NCBI RefSeq assembly: GCF_964199755.1
Contig: NC_133906.1
Span: forward strand, 20,583,419 to 20,647,418
Length of the DNA stretch: 64,000 bases
From: Larus michahellis
Taxonomy: Eukaryota > Chordata > Aves > Charadriiformes > Laridae
Direction: 5' to 3'
The position numbers and the translations under genes are program-made. The notes beneath the pieces are model-generated. The model worked only from the letters and a program-made list of their open reading frames with translations. It had not been told where the DNA came from and ran no database searches. Below are positions 1-16,000 of this stretch, piece after piece. How positions within the stretch are numbered: the first letter of the stretch is position 1; every line of letters starts with the position of its first letter.

Positions 1-1137
1 AAGTGGATGCCAGATTGTTGAAAGGTTTTTGGATGATGTGTTCTGTCCTTCTGATTAGGTGAAGTTGGAGGTTTGCCCTGGTGAAGCTGGAACGTTACAG
101 CAGGAAAGTGGGAAGAGCATGTATTGTCTAGATTTGGTAGAGCTCTAGTGTTTTCCACCAGCCCTAATGGGGTGCCGACAAGCAAAGGTGTAGTTGGAAA
201 TAAAGATTGTACTTGGATTTTTATACGAAGTTGTAGATAAAGCTCCTACATAAAAGGAACATACGCATCTAAAAATCTTAAAAAAATCTAAAATGATCCT
301 GAAAATTTCCATGTTTTGTTAGGAAAAAATAGCATTATCTGATTAAAAGCATCAATCTGATGTAGTGATGGTGTCATCTCTGGTTCCCATGATGGACCTG
401 AGAATTCAGAACATAGGTTTGTTATCAGTTCAGCTGAAGAAAGCACAGAGACTAGTTAAATGACCCCACTAAGCAAAGCTGGGAGGTACTGAGACAGCTT
501 ATGCTCTGTGTGAAAGCAATTTTCCTCATCTATCCAGCTGGAGAGGGCTGGAAAGAAGACAGCAGATCTCAAAAAATAAATGTGATTGGGTTAATTCAGA
601 GGAAACTACTTTAGATTTCCCTGCTGTGGCTAAGAATTGCCATGCAGCCAAAGACTGCAGATCAGCTGTCATACAGTAACATTTTACACTCACAGGATGC
701 ATTTTCCAGTGTGCGGATCAAACCTTGAATACATAGTTCCTAAAGCGCAATGTGAGAGGTCATCTGTGACTCTCATATTTTTATTAATATGAAGAACTGT
801 GTGAGATTTCAGACCAACACTTTTCCCTGGCTCTCAGTAGGAATTGCACAGCAGTCCTGGGGCTGTGTTTGCACAAGGAAGCAGGTAGCTGTAATTTATC
901 TCAGGAATGGCTTCACTATGGCGTGGGTGGAAGTTGTAAAGTAAATTAATATCTCCCCTTCTAGATAATGTACACTTGCAAAGATTTGTAGTGTGCAGAT
1001 AAGGCTTGTGTGTACCAGGTAAGCTGTGTGTTTTACTGAATTCCTTTGGGTTTGCCCTGACTAAAAGCATTATTGTGCTGCAATTTAGTGTGGTTTCATT
1101 GGTGGCTGCTGCTTTTAGTAATTTTATTTTTGCCAGA

Positions 1138-1184
1138 GAATTGTACATCTTTGAAGGATAAAGAATTGTACACCTTTGAAGGAT
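1138..1184. repeat. Two-copy tandem direct repeat, period 25 bp
   Basis: A 22-bp unit beginning GAATTGTACA occurs at 1138-1159 and again at 1163-1184 with one mismatch (T versus C). It looks like a small local duplication inside LSM11 intron 1. No function is implied. Confidence 0.85.
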
Positions 1185-1695
1185 GTTCAGCTGGCTGGTG
1201 AAAGTTTTAACTGGAACAATAAGTTTTCATCAACTTAAACTAATCCAGTTTAGTTAGTTGAAGAACTTGGAGTCATCTGTTGCTTTAGAAATCTCCTTGT
1301 AAAGAAAAGCAATGGATCTGATACAATACTTTATTAAAACAGATTGTAACTAATCTGAGGTAGCCTTAACTAGGCATTTGTCTTTTCTGCGAAACACTGC
1401 TTCTGTGAGCTTTCTGTTCCCTCTGAACTGCTTTTATTTAAGATTAGCATTACTTAGAATGTTTCTGAAATGTAGGAAAAAGATTTTCACATAAGGCTGA
1501 TGGGTTATGTAGAGCAAACCCCCAAACTATTCGTATTTTCTGAAGTCTTTGCTGTCCCCGCTGTAAGGAGAGTTTTGGTTGTTTATTATCTACAATCACA
1601 GTGCGTTACAGTGCTCTGGGGTTTCTCATTTCTTTTGCTGTAAAGACAAGTGTTGTACCAAGATCTGCCATATTTCTACATAGAGTAGTTTTCTA

Positions 1696-1733
1696 CGTAT
1701 ATATGTATCTGTCTATATATCTATATCTGTATT
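1696..1733. repeat. TATA/TATC simple repeat
   Basis: A short interrupted run of TATATG, TATC and TATATC units just upstream of the LSM11 exon 2 acceptor. It is low-complexity DNA and probably variable in length. Confidence 0.6.
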
Positions 1734-1769
1734 TCGTTGCAGACTGGTGACGTTTTCTTTCTGTTTTAG

Positions 1770-4666
<2,897 letters not shown>

Positions 4667-5039
4667 CTTGGCTGAGCCTTCGTCAGTGTATTTATTTGAT
4701 AGCATGAATTGCTGCTGCAGCTCTCGTTGCTATTTAGCATTTTCATTAAGTATGATGGTACTGTGACTGGTTTCCCGTTGCCGTTAACAAGGTAGGGGAA
4801 ATAATTCAAACTGGAGCATCCTGAGCTTGATGCCAAAGTAGCCTCCTTAGATCTCTGTTGGGGGTCTCAGGACAAGGTCAGCAGCACAGTTGTTTCTGTG
4901 AGATGAGGGAGGTAAGCACAGATCCTACTGCTCAAAAAGATGCAAAGTGGAGAGGGTCGGAAGAGAATTTTGGTGTACTCAGTTATAGGAGCTAATTGTA
5001 GCACACATTTAAGGAGTTTAAGATTAGATCTCCACCCGA

Positions 5040-5045
5040 AATAAA
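5040..5045 (+). terminator. LSM11: Candidate proximal LSM11 polyadenylation signal (AATAAA)
   Basis: The first AATAAA downstream of the LSM11 stop codon, 374 nt after it. The downstream flank has no strong GT-rich element, so it may be weak. Confidence 0.3.
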
Positions 5046-7510
5046 TCGCAAATGCTATTTTGCATGTTCTGAATAATCTCAAGAGAAAGGCTGCTAATGA
5101 AACCAACAGTTTATCTACTGTTGTTACATGGATGTTGGCTTTTCCAGACATAACTCTGACAGTCATTTTGAGATAGTCTATAAAAAGGTGGAGTGACATA
5201 TTACTGATGGCTGTTAGCCTCTTCTTCATAGTTAGGTCTGTAATGTCCTGTGTGATAGAAAACCTCTTAATTGAAAACTGCTCTTTTTCTGTAAATGGTG
5301 GCAGGACTTCAATTTGTTTTCAGTATCAGAGCTTAGGCTTCTATTTGTAATGCTGTGCTTCAGCCCTGTGTCACCAGCGAGCAGCTAACGTAGCTGATCC
5401 AGGGACCTCCGTGTTTGGAGTTTATCTGTGAATGTTGTGGACGCAGATGGAAAATTGTACTTTTATATTTGACCCAGTCGCTACTTAGTGTAATAGTGAA
5501 GTTTGCAAAGATGTAGTTTTTCTTCTCAGATTTAAGTGTTTGTGCTGAGCACAGTTGTACTGTATCTAAGCGCCTTTCAAGTACCCTCTGTTGAAACTAG
5601 AGGTGCTGCGTCTCCAGCAATTCTCACGGAGCAGAAAACTTCATGGGTCTTTCCTATCCATATGAATGATGCATCATCTAATTCCAGTTGAACAGAGCTT
5701 TGGAGGTGTGCCTGAAAATGTTTTGAAGTATATAAGTCAAACTCAGCTCATCAGTGGCTTTATTTTAGTAAGGTTGTCAAGCTACTGTAGATCAGGCCAG
5801 GCTTCTGCAGGTATAAACTGCTTTCCAAGAGCTACGTACACACATATATGCAGAAGTTTGAGGGTAAATGAAGCTGTTATATTATCTAGTCTGTTCCCCT
5901 AGTTGTCAAAGGACACTAGATTTTACACTTCTATTCCTGTGTTCATCTCAATTACCTTATGCTTTGCAGCAGCTCCATGTGTTTAAGATGAAGTTGGGAA
6001 ATTGCCAGGATAATGCGTAGATCTGACAATGAGTAGAACAACTTTTTAGTGCTTTATAGCAGGTCTTGTATTGCGTATAGAGGTCATAAGTCCTCAAACT
6101 GAGTGACTGTACTCTCAATGACATACATTTCTGTTGCTGCAAATGCAGCATACTGCTTGCTTGTCGTTAGGGGTATGTCTGGTGTTTGGGTGAATTACAG
6201 AAATCGTTTAGCAGGAGTTCCTGGACACACAAAGCAGCTGTATGCCTCTGGGGGAGCCTGAAACTTTTATGTCAGCATTTCAGATGACACGGGGCTTGGG
6301 CGGCTAATCAGCTCAGCCGCTGAGCTGCAAACCCAAGTTCAGTCTGGGACAGAAGTGCCTCAGAATAGAAAGTACTGCTGAGGCGAAAGAGTTTCATCAA
6401 GAGTGGAAAAAAAAAAAAAAGGTGGTTCTTGTTTCCTCTCCTTTTATGCTGTTCTTGCTTGTGTTCATGTGGTCTGCAGTTCCTCCTAAACTCTGGTTTA
6501 AGAAGATTGTTCTTATAGTCACTCCTAGTTGTCGTGGCTTTCTCAGCCTTTCCTGGTTGGCTTTCTGTGGGGTTGCCAACTGACCAGAACCCTCACAAAT
6601 TATTAGAAACATGTGAAGCTAGAAACAAGGGGCTTATTTCTTGAAAGTGAATATTTTTCTTCATTATATTTTTGGTTGTGGGTTGTTTTTTCCTGTCTGC
6701 TTTCTGACTGTTTTGTTTTTATTTCAGTTGCTTGGGATGACTTATCTCTGCCTTTTCCATTCATGCCAAAGAGGTTTTGATCTCTCCTCTTTCCTTCATA
6801 CTTGACCAAAGGGTGTCAAATCTCCACTCAGGCCTAGGTACTATGACATCTAATTGAATTCTTGCTTTTCTTTACCTCATATTCTTAATTCTCTTTGTCT
6901 CCCTAGTTTACACTGCCTGTGTGTTAAATAAGATATAACTACCATGACTGTTCTTGTAGCTGTACTGCCCTCTTTCCTTGTCAGCTGACACTTCACCAAG
7001 TTCTCAGTTGCTTCTAGAAGTCTCAGTGTTTCCTTTCATCAGAAATTTTTCTCTGAAATGTTGCAGGTGTTTGTTGCTTCATATCTACGAGTTTCTTTCT
7101 TTACATTTTATGAAAAATGCTGGTGCTTAGACTTGGGTTTGTGCCTTGATTTTTATATCATCACTGACCTGTTCTTCCAAAATCATCACCTCAGTCAACA
7201 AACCTGGTTGAGAACTACAGTTTGCCTACTTTTTTTGCTCTACCTCATTGTTAAAATGTTCCTTCTCTGTTCTTGTTGTCTCATCTGTGAAGTTGGTTAA
7301 AATTCTCTCTTCCAATTTAGATTTAATGGCTTATTTGGTGGTTCTTCATTTGTTTCCTGCTTCCCTGTCCACCTCTCTCATTATTTCCAAGCTGCTTCCT
7401 AAATACAACCTCTTCTACAACTTCAGATCTTTCAAAAGGTCTTCTTTTTCCCAACTTTTTCTGACATTATGTCTTTTTAAAGCCCACTATCAAAATGCTG
7501 TTTTATGAAT

Positions 7511-7559
7511 TTTGTCTCTTTCAAGCATAGCATTTGTGATTTTTGTCTCTTTCAAGCAT
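7511..7559. repeat. Two-copy direct repeat, period 31 bp
   Basis: The 18-mer TTTGTCTCTTTCAAGCAT is present at 7511-7528 and identically at 7542-7559. This is a small recent-looking tandem duplication in the pyrimidine-rich region downstream of LSM11. Confidence 0.85.
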
Positions 7560-7638
7560 CATGATTGTGACTAAGCAAGTGACCCTGTATGTCTGTTGTC
7601 ACTTGCATGTTTAATACTTCAGATGAAGTTGCTCTTTA

Positions 7639-7644
7639 AATAAA
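7639..7644 (+). terminator. LSM11: Candidate distal LSM11 polyadenylation signal (AATAAA)
   Basis: AATAAA followed within about 10 nt by a TGTGATGTTCTG stretch, resembling a GU-rich downstream element. It would give a 3' UTR of roughly 3 kb. Supported by the local signal only. Confidence 0.35.
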
Positions 7645-7665
7645 ATTGAATGTGATGTTCTGAAA

Positions 7666-10600
7666 TTAAGTCTCCTACCTCACTTTAAGTATTCATGTAA
7701 ATCTGTTTTTTACCAAAAAAAAAAAAGAAAACAACCCTTGGAAACAAATGAGCTTTGGGTTTTTTTATTGTTTATGGTTATTTTTTTTCTGTGTTTTTCC
7801 TTTTCCAAACTCAGCAGAAAATCCAGGTTCTTTGTTCAAGAAGCTGCTTGCTCCTAGCCATTCTTCTATCGCTGCAGTGTCACAAAGATGGTGTGAGCAT
7901 AGACACCTGAAGTCATTATGCTAAAGAATGAAGAGTAGGAGCAGGAGACAGTCTTCAGAAACAGAGCGTTGTGTGAGAGTGAAAAAACTTTGGGCCAAAT
8001 ATAAAGAACTCTCTGGAAAGGATCCACATACTGGTTGCAACCTGTCCAATATTCGAGGACATTGTTCTGCCTGGTGCTCAGCAGTGATTCCTAAAATGTG
8101 TTTATGGTGAGGTACCGAATTACTGCAAGGAGCAGTTTTCTGAACTACCTTTGAAGAATTGTTGTGATAATTTGACAATTTTTTAGAATCATTTCTAAAA
8201 TAGCAGACAAACATGAAACTTGTGAAGTCTCACGGTGCCAGCTGCAGAAACGATGTAATGTAATAGTCTTGGAATGTGATGTCACAGATGTATCTCATGG
8301 TATCATCATATATCTTGTCACTGCCAGCACAGTTTAGTAGGGAGCCAAGTTTCATGGTTTTTTTTAAGAGTGGCGATTTTATTTGTAGAGTGATATAATT
8401 TTAGGGACCTTTGCAGATAGTCTGAATGGGTTTTTCATGGAACCACAGCATAAAACCTTGCTGTACTGTGGGGATGCAGGGAAACTGGTGGGGAGAATCA
8501 GGCTGAGAGCTGCAGCATTACCTTACAGTTACGGGTGTCACAGCTGGGATTACTCCTTGGGGAAATTCTTTTGCACAAATGCTTCATTTTTATTGAACAA
8601 TTCTTAAACAGCGTTGTGGTAGTAGAATAGGTAAGACCAAAGGAAAAAAGGAGCTTGTAAAAAGTGTGGGTTTAGTTCTTTCTCTCAACTGACTTGGAAG
8701 TATTTTTTCTGATCTAGAGACAGGTACTTAGCATGTCCTCACCAGGTGATTACTGAAGTAGTCAGTGAGTACTGTTTTCCATCTGCTTCCTGTCCTTCCG
8801 TTTCTGGATTCCTTGTTTCTGATGCAGCTTTCCCTTCTGTATAATTTGGAAGCAGGGCAAGGTCTCTCAGCAGGAATAGGCTTGGCTGCCCACTGTTTTG
8901 GTTTTTTCCCCCTCCCTAGGGAATGTTACCGTGTCTATTTTGCATCCATATAGCCTTTGGCTATTCTTGATTTTCATTTCAATAATTCCAAGAATTTTTT
9001 ATCTTGGATCGGTTGGAGTAAATGGAATTATTTTTTTAAAATTTTTTTTTTTACTTACTCTTTCCCACAGTGCTAGATTTCCCTAGTTTGCTGTTGTAGT
9101 AATCCACTTGCACCTATGAATCACCATGGGTGAAGAGGTGTCCAGGAAAAAAGAAGCAGAGAAAAAATATGTCTAATTTTTGTTGAATTCTGTCCAACAT
9201 TCTGACCACGGTTACCCTTTCTGTTGCTGACTGGCACTGACCTAAATGAGACAGGTGGAAACAATGATTCCATACGGAATCTTGAAAGAAAATGGAAAGG
9301 CAGCAGAGACAGCAAACTGCGAAAACACTCTTGAGTTTCTGAAAATGTGTATCTCCAGGTAAGCTTCCTGTCTTTGATTAAACAGATCAGATATATAACC
9401 ACGCTCTTAAATTGCAAGCTCAGTAACTGGATAAAAATTGGAAGGCACGCTACTGCAGCCTTGCAGAAGCAATGCAGCAGCAGTAGCAAGGATGCAGTGA
9501 TTCCTTCAGCCAGGCAAACTCTTTTCCTGAGAAGCTGTTGAGTTGTATGTCAGTGTCTGTCTCAAAGCATAACTGCAAAATGCAGTGAATTAATACAAAG
9601 GTGTTTGCTCTCCTGCCTGCTTTGCCAAGCGTAAAACGTAAATGCTAAAGTATTCATCTTCTGCAGCCCAGAACTATTTGAGTTCGTGCTTTCGCTTCTT
9701 GACATTGGCTTAAAAATTCAAAGTTTGTACTATAGCAATCCTAAGACAGGCTTTGCTGTAACATTACAAAGGGCTAGTGCTTACTAGAAATGACACAAAA
9801 ACTAAGGTACTACAGAATTTCTGGAATTCTTATTGTAATTAAGGTATTGCAAACAAAATATATCTATTCCTAAGGATATTATCAAGATGCACAAATGGAA
9901 ATGTATGAAGCCACAACTGGAAGAAGAGATGATAAAGAAATACTTCCCTCCTTCTGGTGAAGAAAGATGATCTTCCTGGAGCAAGATAGTAATTTCAAAG
10001 GCAGTTCACCTCGTTTGCAGGCTTGATGGTGGGTGGGCCTAAACAGGCTGAAACTCGAATTAAGCACGCACAAAAAACAGAGCTGAAAGAGATGAAATGG
10101 CTCTGTTTGCAGACTTGAGTATCAACAGTCTAACCTCACAATGAGAGCTTCTCTAGAAACACCTCCAATTTACAGTCCTAACATCTACGGCATTAGCTCT
10201 ATGCAAAGTTTTCTTGGCAGCGTTATCCTCACCCATAAGATGACAATAAATACAAGGGTTTGTGATGTGCTGTCCTGTATTTTCTTTTTCAAGATGCTGC
10301 AGTGTACGTAGTGGTGAGGTCTCACTAAGTGGACAAAAGAAGACAGTGGTGGCCAGTTGCAATAGGAACTCAAGGGGAGAGCCCTAAAATCTTAGTAATA
10401 TCCTTCTAGCTGATGAACTAGAAGTCTAGCAAAGGAGGGTGGAGTCCAAGCTGAACTTCATTTTTTTAATTTACCAAAAATATTATTATCCTGGTGGGCT
10501 ATACTTGGACCAGAAGATAAGAATGCCCTCAAGTTTTCATTTAGAAATTTTAACTTTTGTCAAAAGCGATGACTTTTCGAAAAGTCAAACTTTTTTCCAG

Positions 10601-12194
10601 CAATGCCTGTGTCTCACCTTCAGATAAACATTATTACAATTTTTTTTAAAACGTACTGCACTGTTCATGTAGCTGGTAACGTTCATTTCCTATCTAAAAA
10701 GTGCTTTTAAGAGCCAGTGTCATTAGAAGGAAATGCCCATTTTCAGGAGGCTACATGTCTTGTCTTCTCTTCTGACTTATAACCTAAGGTGGAATTGGCA
10801 ACAGCTGGATGTAAGTAAAGCAGTTAAAATTTGCTTGGAAAGAAAAAACAATTTTTAAAAAATCACAGCTTTTCCTGTCAGGTGTTGTCAGTGTATCAGC
10901 AGGAAAAGGCATCAATTGTTACATGGTAGAAATGTTGCGGAGAAAAACCTTACTATTTAAGAGCATCCTTTGCTATCATTTTTTACCCATTAGCAGCCTG
11001 GGCAGAAAAAAAAATGAAGCCACTTGGGAAGAGATAGGCAAGGCAGTGTGACAGTCCTCCTCCAGGTGAGAACTGCAGGGTCAGTGCACTTGATGAAGAC
11101 TTGTCTTGATTGGGAAAAAAAAATGTGTGTAATCTACTGTAAGTATAACATGTACCGCTCTGTGCATTTTCCCAACTATAGGCTTTCATGGCATGCTGGA
11201 AGTGGGAAAACAAACAAAGAAAAAGGAGGAGAGAGGAATTTAGTTGGTGATAGCTCCTTGAAATAGGAGGTTCCTGTCTAGCCTGGACGCTTTGGCATAA
11301 TTTGGCCAGCATTGGGCAGTTGTGCTCTATAGGTGAAAAGGGCGGTATGCAGAGGCAGTCCTCGAGTGCAGCCTTCGTTACGTTGTGGGTTTTTGCAGCA
11401 CGTGAACTGTGTCCCCGGAGTCTTTGCCAGGCTCCATCCCTAATAACGGACACATTTGATCCTGCCTCTGAAATTTTGCAGAGAAAACCCTGTGGGATAA
11501 AAAACAAGTAAGCAAATTTCCCCTCTTAAGGCAGGGATGGTAGGAGGCTTGGTTATCCTTGTTAGCTTCCTGGGGATGCAGGAGAAAGGACTACTTTAGT
11601 GGAGGAACATCAGAGATGGCTTGTCTCGTGATGTTTACAAGTCCTTTCAGATGTCACTGTAAGTGCTCTTGCTCTTAGCTGGTAGAAGTGAAGGCCCGTC
11701 AGGGAAGGAAAATGCCTTCTGATGTTCCTGGATAACTATTTTATTAGCTGCTAGCTTCATAGTGTACACTTGGATGACTTAGCTGAAGAAAATTAGTACA
11801 CCTGAGACTTCCAGTCAGTCTTGTATTCATTTAGAATGAAAAGTAGTTTGATCAGTTTGTGTAAAAACATATCCATCCTTTTTTCCTCTCAAAAGATCAG
11901 TGCTCTCCCTCAGGAAAGAAATGAAAGCTGCTCCTGCTCCTATAGCAATTGCTTCTGATTTCCACTGCTTCAGAGCAAAGTGCAGCTGCGTCATTGTATC
12001 TTCAGCATGACAGATCATTCAGAGATGAGAAAGTGAGAGGAGTGTTTGGTTTCTTTAAAACTAAAATGGGCATTACGAGGGGAGCAGATGTGTTTGACCT
12101 TTTTTCAAACGATGCATGTGTCCAGTGTTGCCGCATGGACTGGGACTTGTTAACCAATTAGTCATCTATACAACTTCCTTAACGAACCACAGAG
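7666..12194. other. Intergenic region without recognisable gene
   Basis: AT-biased sequence between the candidate end of LSM11 and the first SINE-like relic. The open frames here are short (the longest is 174 codons, on the - strand), overlap on both strands and show no recognised domain. I see no RNA gene, no recent transposon and no CpG-rich patch. Confidence 0.6.
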
Positions 12195-12420
12195 GAGCAG
12201 CATGACCTACCAGACTGACATGAGATTGGAAGGCAGGTGCTGACAAATTCCGATTTCTCCACTGCCACTTGCTCACTGAATGGCCTTGGCAAGTCACTTC
12301 CCTCTCTCTCTCCCTTTTGCTCCACAGCTGTAATACATCTTGAGAGCAATCCTTGCCTGTCTTGCAAGGATTTGGGGAAGCGGTGGTTGCTATACAAGTG
12401 CTAAGTATTGTTATTAAAAC
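12195..12420 (+). mobile_element. MIR/CORE-SINE-like relic 1
   Basis: The stretch contains the core signature of MIR-type SINEs in sense orientation: a CACTGCCACTTGCTCACTGA segment, then GGCCTTGGCAAGTCACTTCC, then a TGTAATAC segment, and ends with a TGCTAAGTATTGTTATTA tail. That order matches the MIR core and 3' end. The copy is heavily diverged, so it is an ancient insertion. The call is by eye; an alignment to MIR and other CORE-SINE consensus sequences would settle it. Confidence 0.6.
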
Positions 12421-12874
12421 CATAGTATGTCAGGTAACGCAGATACATAGATCATCTGCCCTCTTCAGGCACTTGACTGTTAGCCTTATGTCTCGGCACA
12501 CCAAAAATGTGCAGGATATCAGGTACAATGACGCACTTCAGTCTTGAAATTACCTATGTCTTCAAGGTCAGATTTGGTGACTTCAATATCTGTTTCACAG
12601 CTGCAATACCGTGTTTTGGTCAAATGGTGATAAATGAGAGTGTAACTCGTTTGTAATTCCTTCTCTGTCTTCCTAAATATTTTGTTTCTTAGGAAGCTGA
12701 TGCTGCTATGAACATATTGAATAATACTGAATTTGCAATATTCTGCTTTCCAGATATAAATGTTTATATTTAAAAGTGCTAAGACTGCAATGCAATAAAT
12801 ATATCTATATAACAGTTTGCTTGAAAGCATAGGCTTTTGTGCTCTGTCAATAGGTTGTGTCAGTGATGAAGCTG

Positions 12875-13035
12875 TTACTGCCGCGGTTAGGACAGATGCC
12901 TGGATCTGGAGACCACCAGGTTTTGAATGCTCTAGTCACGCGGCTTGGGGGCAAACCAGTCATCTGTGTGTTCAAAAGTGTATTGATCTACAAAATATAA
13001 GTATTATTATACCTGTTTTTAGAGGTGCAGAAAGG
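12875..13035 (+). mobile_element. MIR/CORE-SINE-like relic 2
   Basis: The segment around 12882-12930 (GGTTAGGACAG, then CTGGATCTGGAGACCACCAG and GTTTTGAAT) resembles the 5' half and core of a MIR element. It is followed by a CATCTGTG...ATAAGTATTATTATACCT segment like the MIR 3' half. It lies 450 bp after relic 1 in the same orientation. Diverged and partial; identified by eye only. Confidence 0.5.
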
Positions 13036-16000
13036 AAGTGAACTTTATGTTGAAGAATGTAAGAACTACTGTCCTGATCGCTCAAAGGTCTGGTGCCTTA
13101 GCGTGTGGTTTTCCACCATGCCATCAGGAGATGGTTTTCCAGGAATCGGGGAGGCCCAGAGCGAGGATCCGAGTATTTCGTTGAGCGTGTGCATAGCCTG
13201 TGGGGAGCCTGACTTCCAGGAACTTGTTTACTCCCATGGTAAATGAAGCTTATGTATTTGGATCAGAGATGCTAACTGTGTGGATGCAGCTTGCTGGAGA
13301 TGTTAACATACCTGTGCTCTGGAATTCAGATGTTTGCTAAAAGGCGTAATTCCCATTGCAACCTGGGAACTGTTTAAAGAGAACAAAATCTGCGGTTTAA
13401 AGCCGCGAGTGGCAATATGAGGATGCCTGTAATGAGCAGGATCAGACAGGGAATTCACAGAAGAGGTCTGCAACCCATTGACTTTCATTTGCATTTTAAA
13501 GTGTTGTTTTACACTGGGAGTCTGCCCTGCCTTCCATGTGTCTGATGTTTCCCTGATGTCTTACAAGACGATTTACAGTCAATGTGGCAGTAGACTCTTG
13601 CTCTTTTAGATTGCAGTGCTGTCCATTTAATTTACAAGTGCAAAGGACATGAGTTTTTCTTTGATATTCCTGCAGGTGCTTAAGGGTAAGCCGGTGCTCA
13701 AATACTTCCTAAATTGGAGTTAAAACATTTGATTAAGCTGCAAGACTTGTACTCCCAAGCTGTTGGGGAAACAAGTTCTGTACTGCCACAAACAACCTTA
13801 CCCGAGCTTTTCTCATTGTGTTTTACTGCTCATAAATATTAAAAAATAAACTCTGTAACTTTTCTAGGGTGGAAAGGCCTGTTGAAACACCGTGCCACCT
13901 GAACTAGAAACTTCAGTTTCCCGTGCTGCCGTAGCAGATTGGAGCATTTGAGCCCTGTCTGTGCTGCCGTGAGTGAAGTCAGATGGCCGGGTTCGCTCCT
14001 GATGTGGGTGCGAAGAGGTCACCCAACCCTCCGCGTCTGCTCCACCGTGAGTGCAGTAATGTCTTGCGTTGCTCCAGCTGCTCGTAAGCAAATACCTCCA
14101 CTCTGTCAGTGAGCTTCCTGCGATTGTGGTGTGGGGGTTTTTTACATGCAGGTGACATACATCTGAGAGTATTTTAAGCAGACATTCTTCTCATATCCAA
14201 CGAGAGTATTGCTCAAATTAAGGAAAAATGATAGCTGGAGTGGTAAGGAGGAGTCACAAATTCCAGCTCTGGTTTTAGCTGCTCTCCTGGAGTTCTGTAA
14301 AGCGTTTACCTCCTCCTTCTGACATTGCTTTGTCCCCGTTTGGAGAAGAGAGTTGAGATTTTTTAAAAGGAAAAAATAGGGTGAAGGCGACATCCCTGCT
14401 AACTACAAGAAGTAAGGTCTTTCCTGGCAATATTGAGGACTTTTTTTTCCTGATCAAATGCTACCTGAATTCTCAGGACAGTTCTTCTCAATTTCATGCC
14501 TGTCTTCTTGCTGTGAATGATTTATTATCCCAAATAGTTAGCTTATTCCCCACAGTTTCTTACAAGTCCTGGAGATCTCTCTTGTCTTGGCATTTATGAG
14601 GCTGTACAGTCATCTTTCATAACACGGACAATTCCTTAGGTTTGATTATTAGTTTTGCACAGCCTTGCAGTCCTCAACTCCTTCAATGATCTGGGTGACA
14701 AAGGGTACGTAAAAAATGAAGTTTTAATTATACGGATCAGTATGTTGCTGATTCGCATGTTCAGTTTATGGGTCAGTCTGGGTGACGCCCATAGCCTGCT
14801 TGAAATCTGAACGAGTATTTGAATATTTAGAATAGGTATCATTAGGTTTCCGAGTTACTGGACAGTGGATATAAACTGAAGAGTACGTAATGGCACCAGT
14901 TGGTTTGGATATTCTGATAACGCCCGTCTGCCTCGGTTCTGCGTAATGGAGGTGTAGTTTTTGTGAAGCTTTGTCAGGATAATCACGTCTCAGAAAATCC
15001 GTTGTCTTCGCAACCCTGGGCCGTGGGTGCAGCTTTCAATAGGAGAAGGTAATTGGATCCTGATGGCTGCTCTTGCAGCCTGCCGCCTGCCCTTGCCAGT
15101 GTCTCGGCACTTCTCTTCCTCATCTCTCCTTTCACATTTTGCAGTATTTGACAAATTTTAAAGCAGGTATTTTTATTATAGCCACCAGCGTCACCCTCGG
15201 ATCTCTTTTGTGTGCCAGTCACCTCTGCTGGTCTCTGGTTGAGGCTGGGGTCACGTTCAGTTTGCTCACCTGGGTTTCCCTGTTACCAGCTCTGCTGTTG
15301 CTTCCCCTCCAGCTGCTGCTCGTGTCGTTAGAAACTGTGTCCAGGGCTGGGGCGATTCTGCCTTTGAGGTCGCCCGCCCCGTGCAGCCCAGCGGCATCGC
15401 TGCCTTACGCTTGGGAAACGGTGGGTAGAGAGGTAAGGCTGGGCCTGGGCATATCTCCTGTAACGGCCCCACAAGAGGCGCACAGGTCTAGCTGCAAAGA
15501 AATTGCTTTGCAATACTCCTATTTATGCAGATCCTTTTTAAAGGGTAACTTGGGAGAGTGAATAGTTCACATCCCAGTTATAGTTTAAATCCAGGCTGTG
15601 GGTGTAAAGGATATCTGTGCCAATTACCCAGAGGCTTTTACCACTTAATTTTGATGATCTGGACTCCTCTGGGACACAGCTCGAAAACCCACAGACCCTG
15701 TTCCTGCAACTGCCAGTCTGAATGGGTCGAAACAGAGGGAGGACCCAGCCCAGCCCCGGTGCTCCCTCCGGGGAAACCCATCCTGGGTCGGGGACGGATG
15801 GGCACCGTAGGGGGAGCGAGGTGCGCTCCTGTTCTCCATGCTGGTCCTGCTCTCTGGGAAAGGACCCAAGAAATTTTCAGGGGCTCTGGATTTCTCTTTC
15901 TGGATTTTCCCTTCTGTGTTTCGTGGGCACTAAATGCTCCAAAAAGATTGTTCAAAGGATCCCCCATGTGTTACAGCCTTCAGGTTTTTCTGTCTTCACC

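Larger units (their letters stand above)
1..1769 (+). other. LSM11: LSM11 intron 1 (3' part)
   Basis: Non-coding sequence ending in a pyrimidine-rich tract and the acceptor AG at 1768-1769. It holds a two-copy 22-bp direct repeat at 1138-1184 and a short (TATA/TATC)-type simple repeat near 1696-1733. The left end of the intron is outside the window. I see no exon, RNA gene or transposon here. Confidence 0.85.
4667..7665 (+). other. LSM11: Probable LSM11 3' UTR (end uncertain)
   Basis: Non-coding sequence directly after the LSM11 stop. Canonical AATAAA hexamers on the + strand occur at 5040-5045 and 7639-7644; the second is followed by a GT-rich stretch (TGTGATGTTCTG), a reasonable downstream element. 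Either could end the transcript, and the sequence alone does not settle it. The part from about 6650 to 7560 is strikingly pyrimidine-rich. No supported ORF lies here. Confidence 0.4.

Noticed and set aside
10983..11507. 174-codon - strand frame
   Set aside because: No similarity to any known family, atypical composition, and overlapping open frames on the opposite strand.
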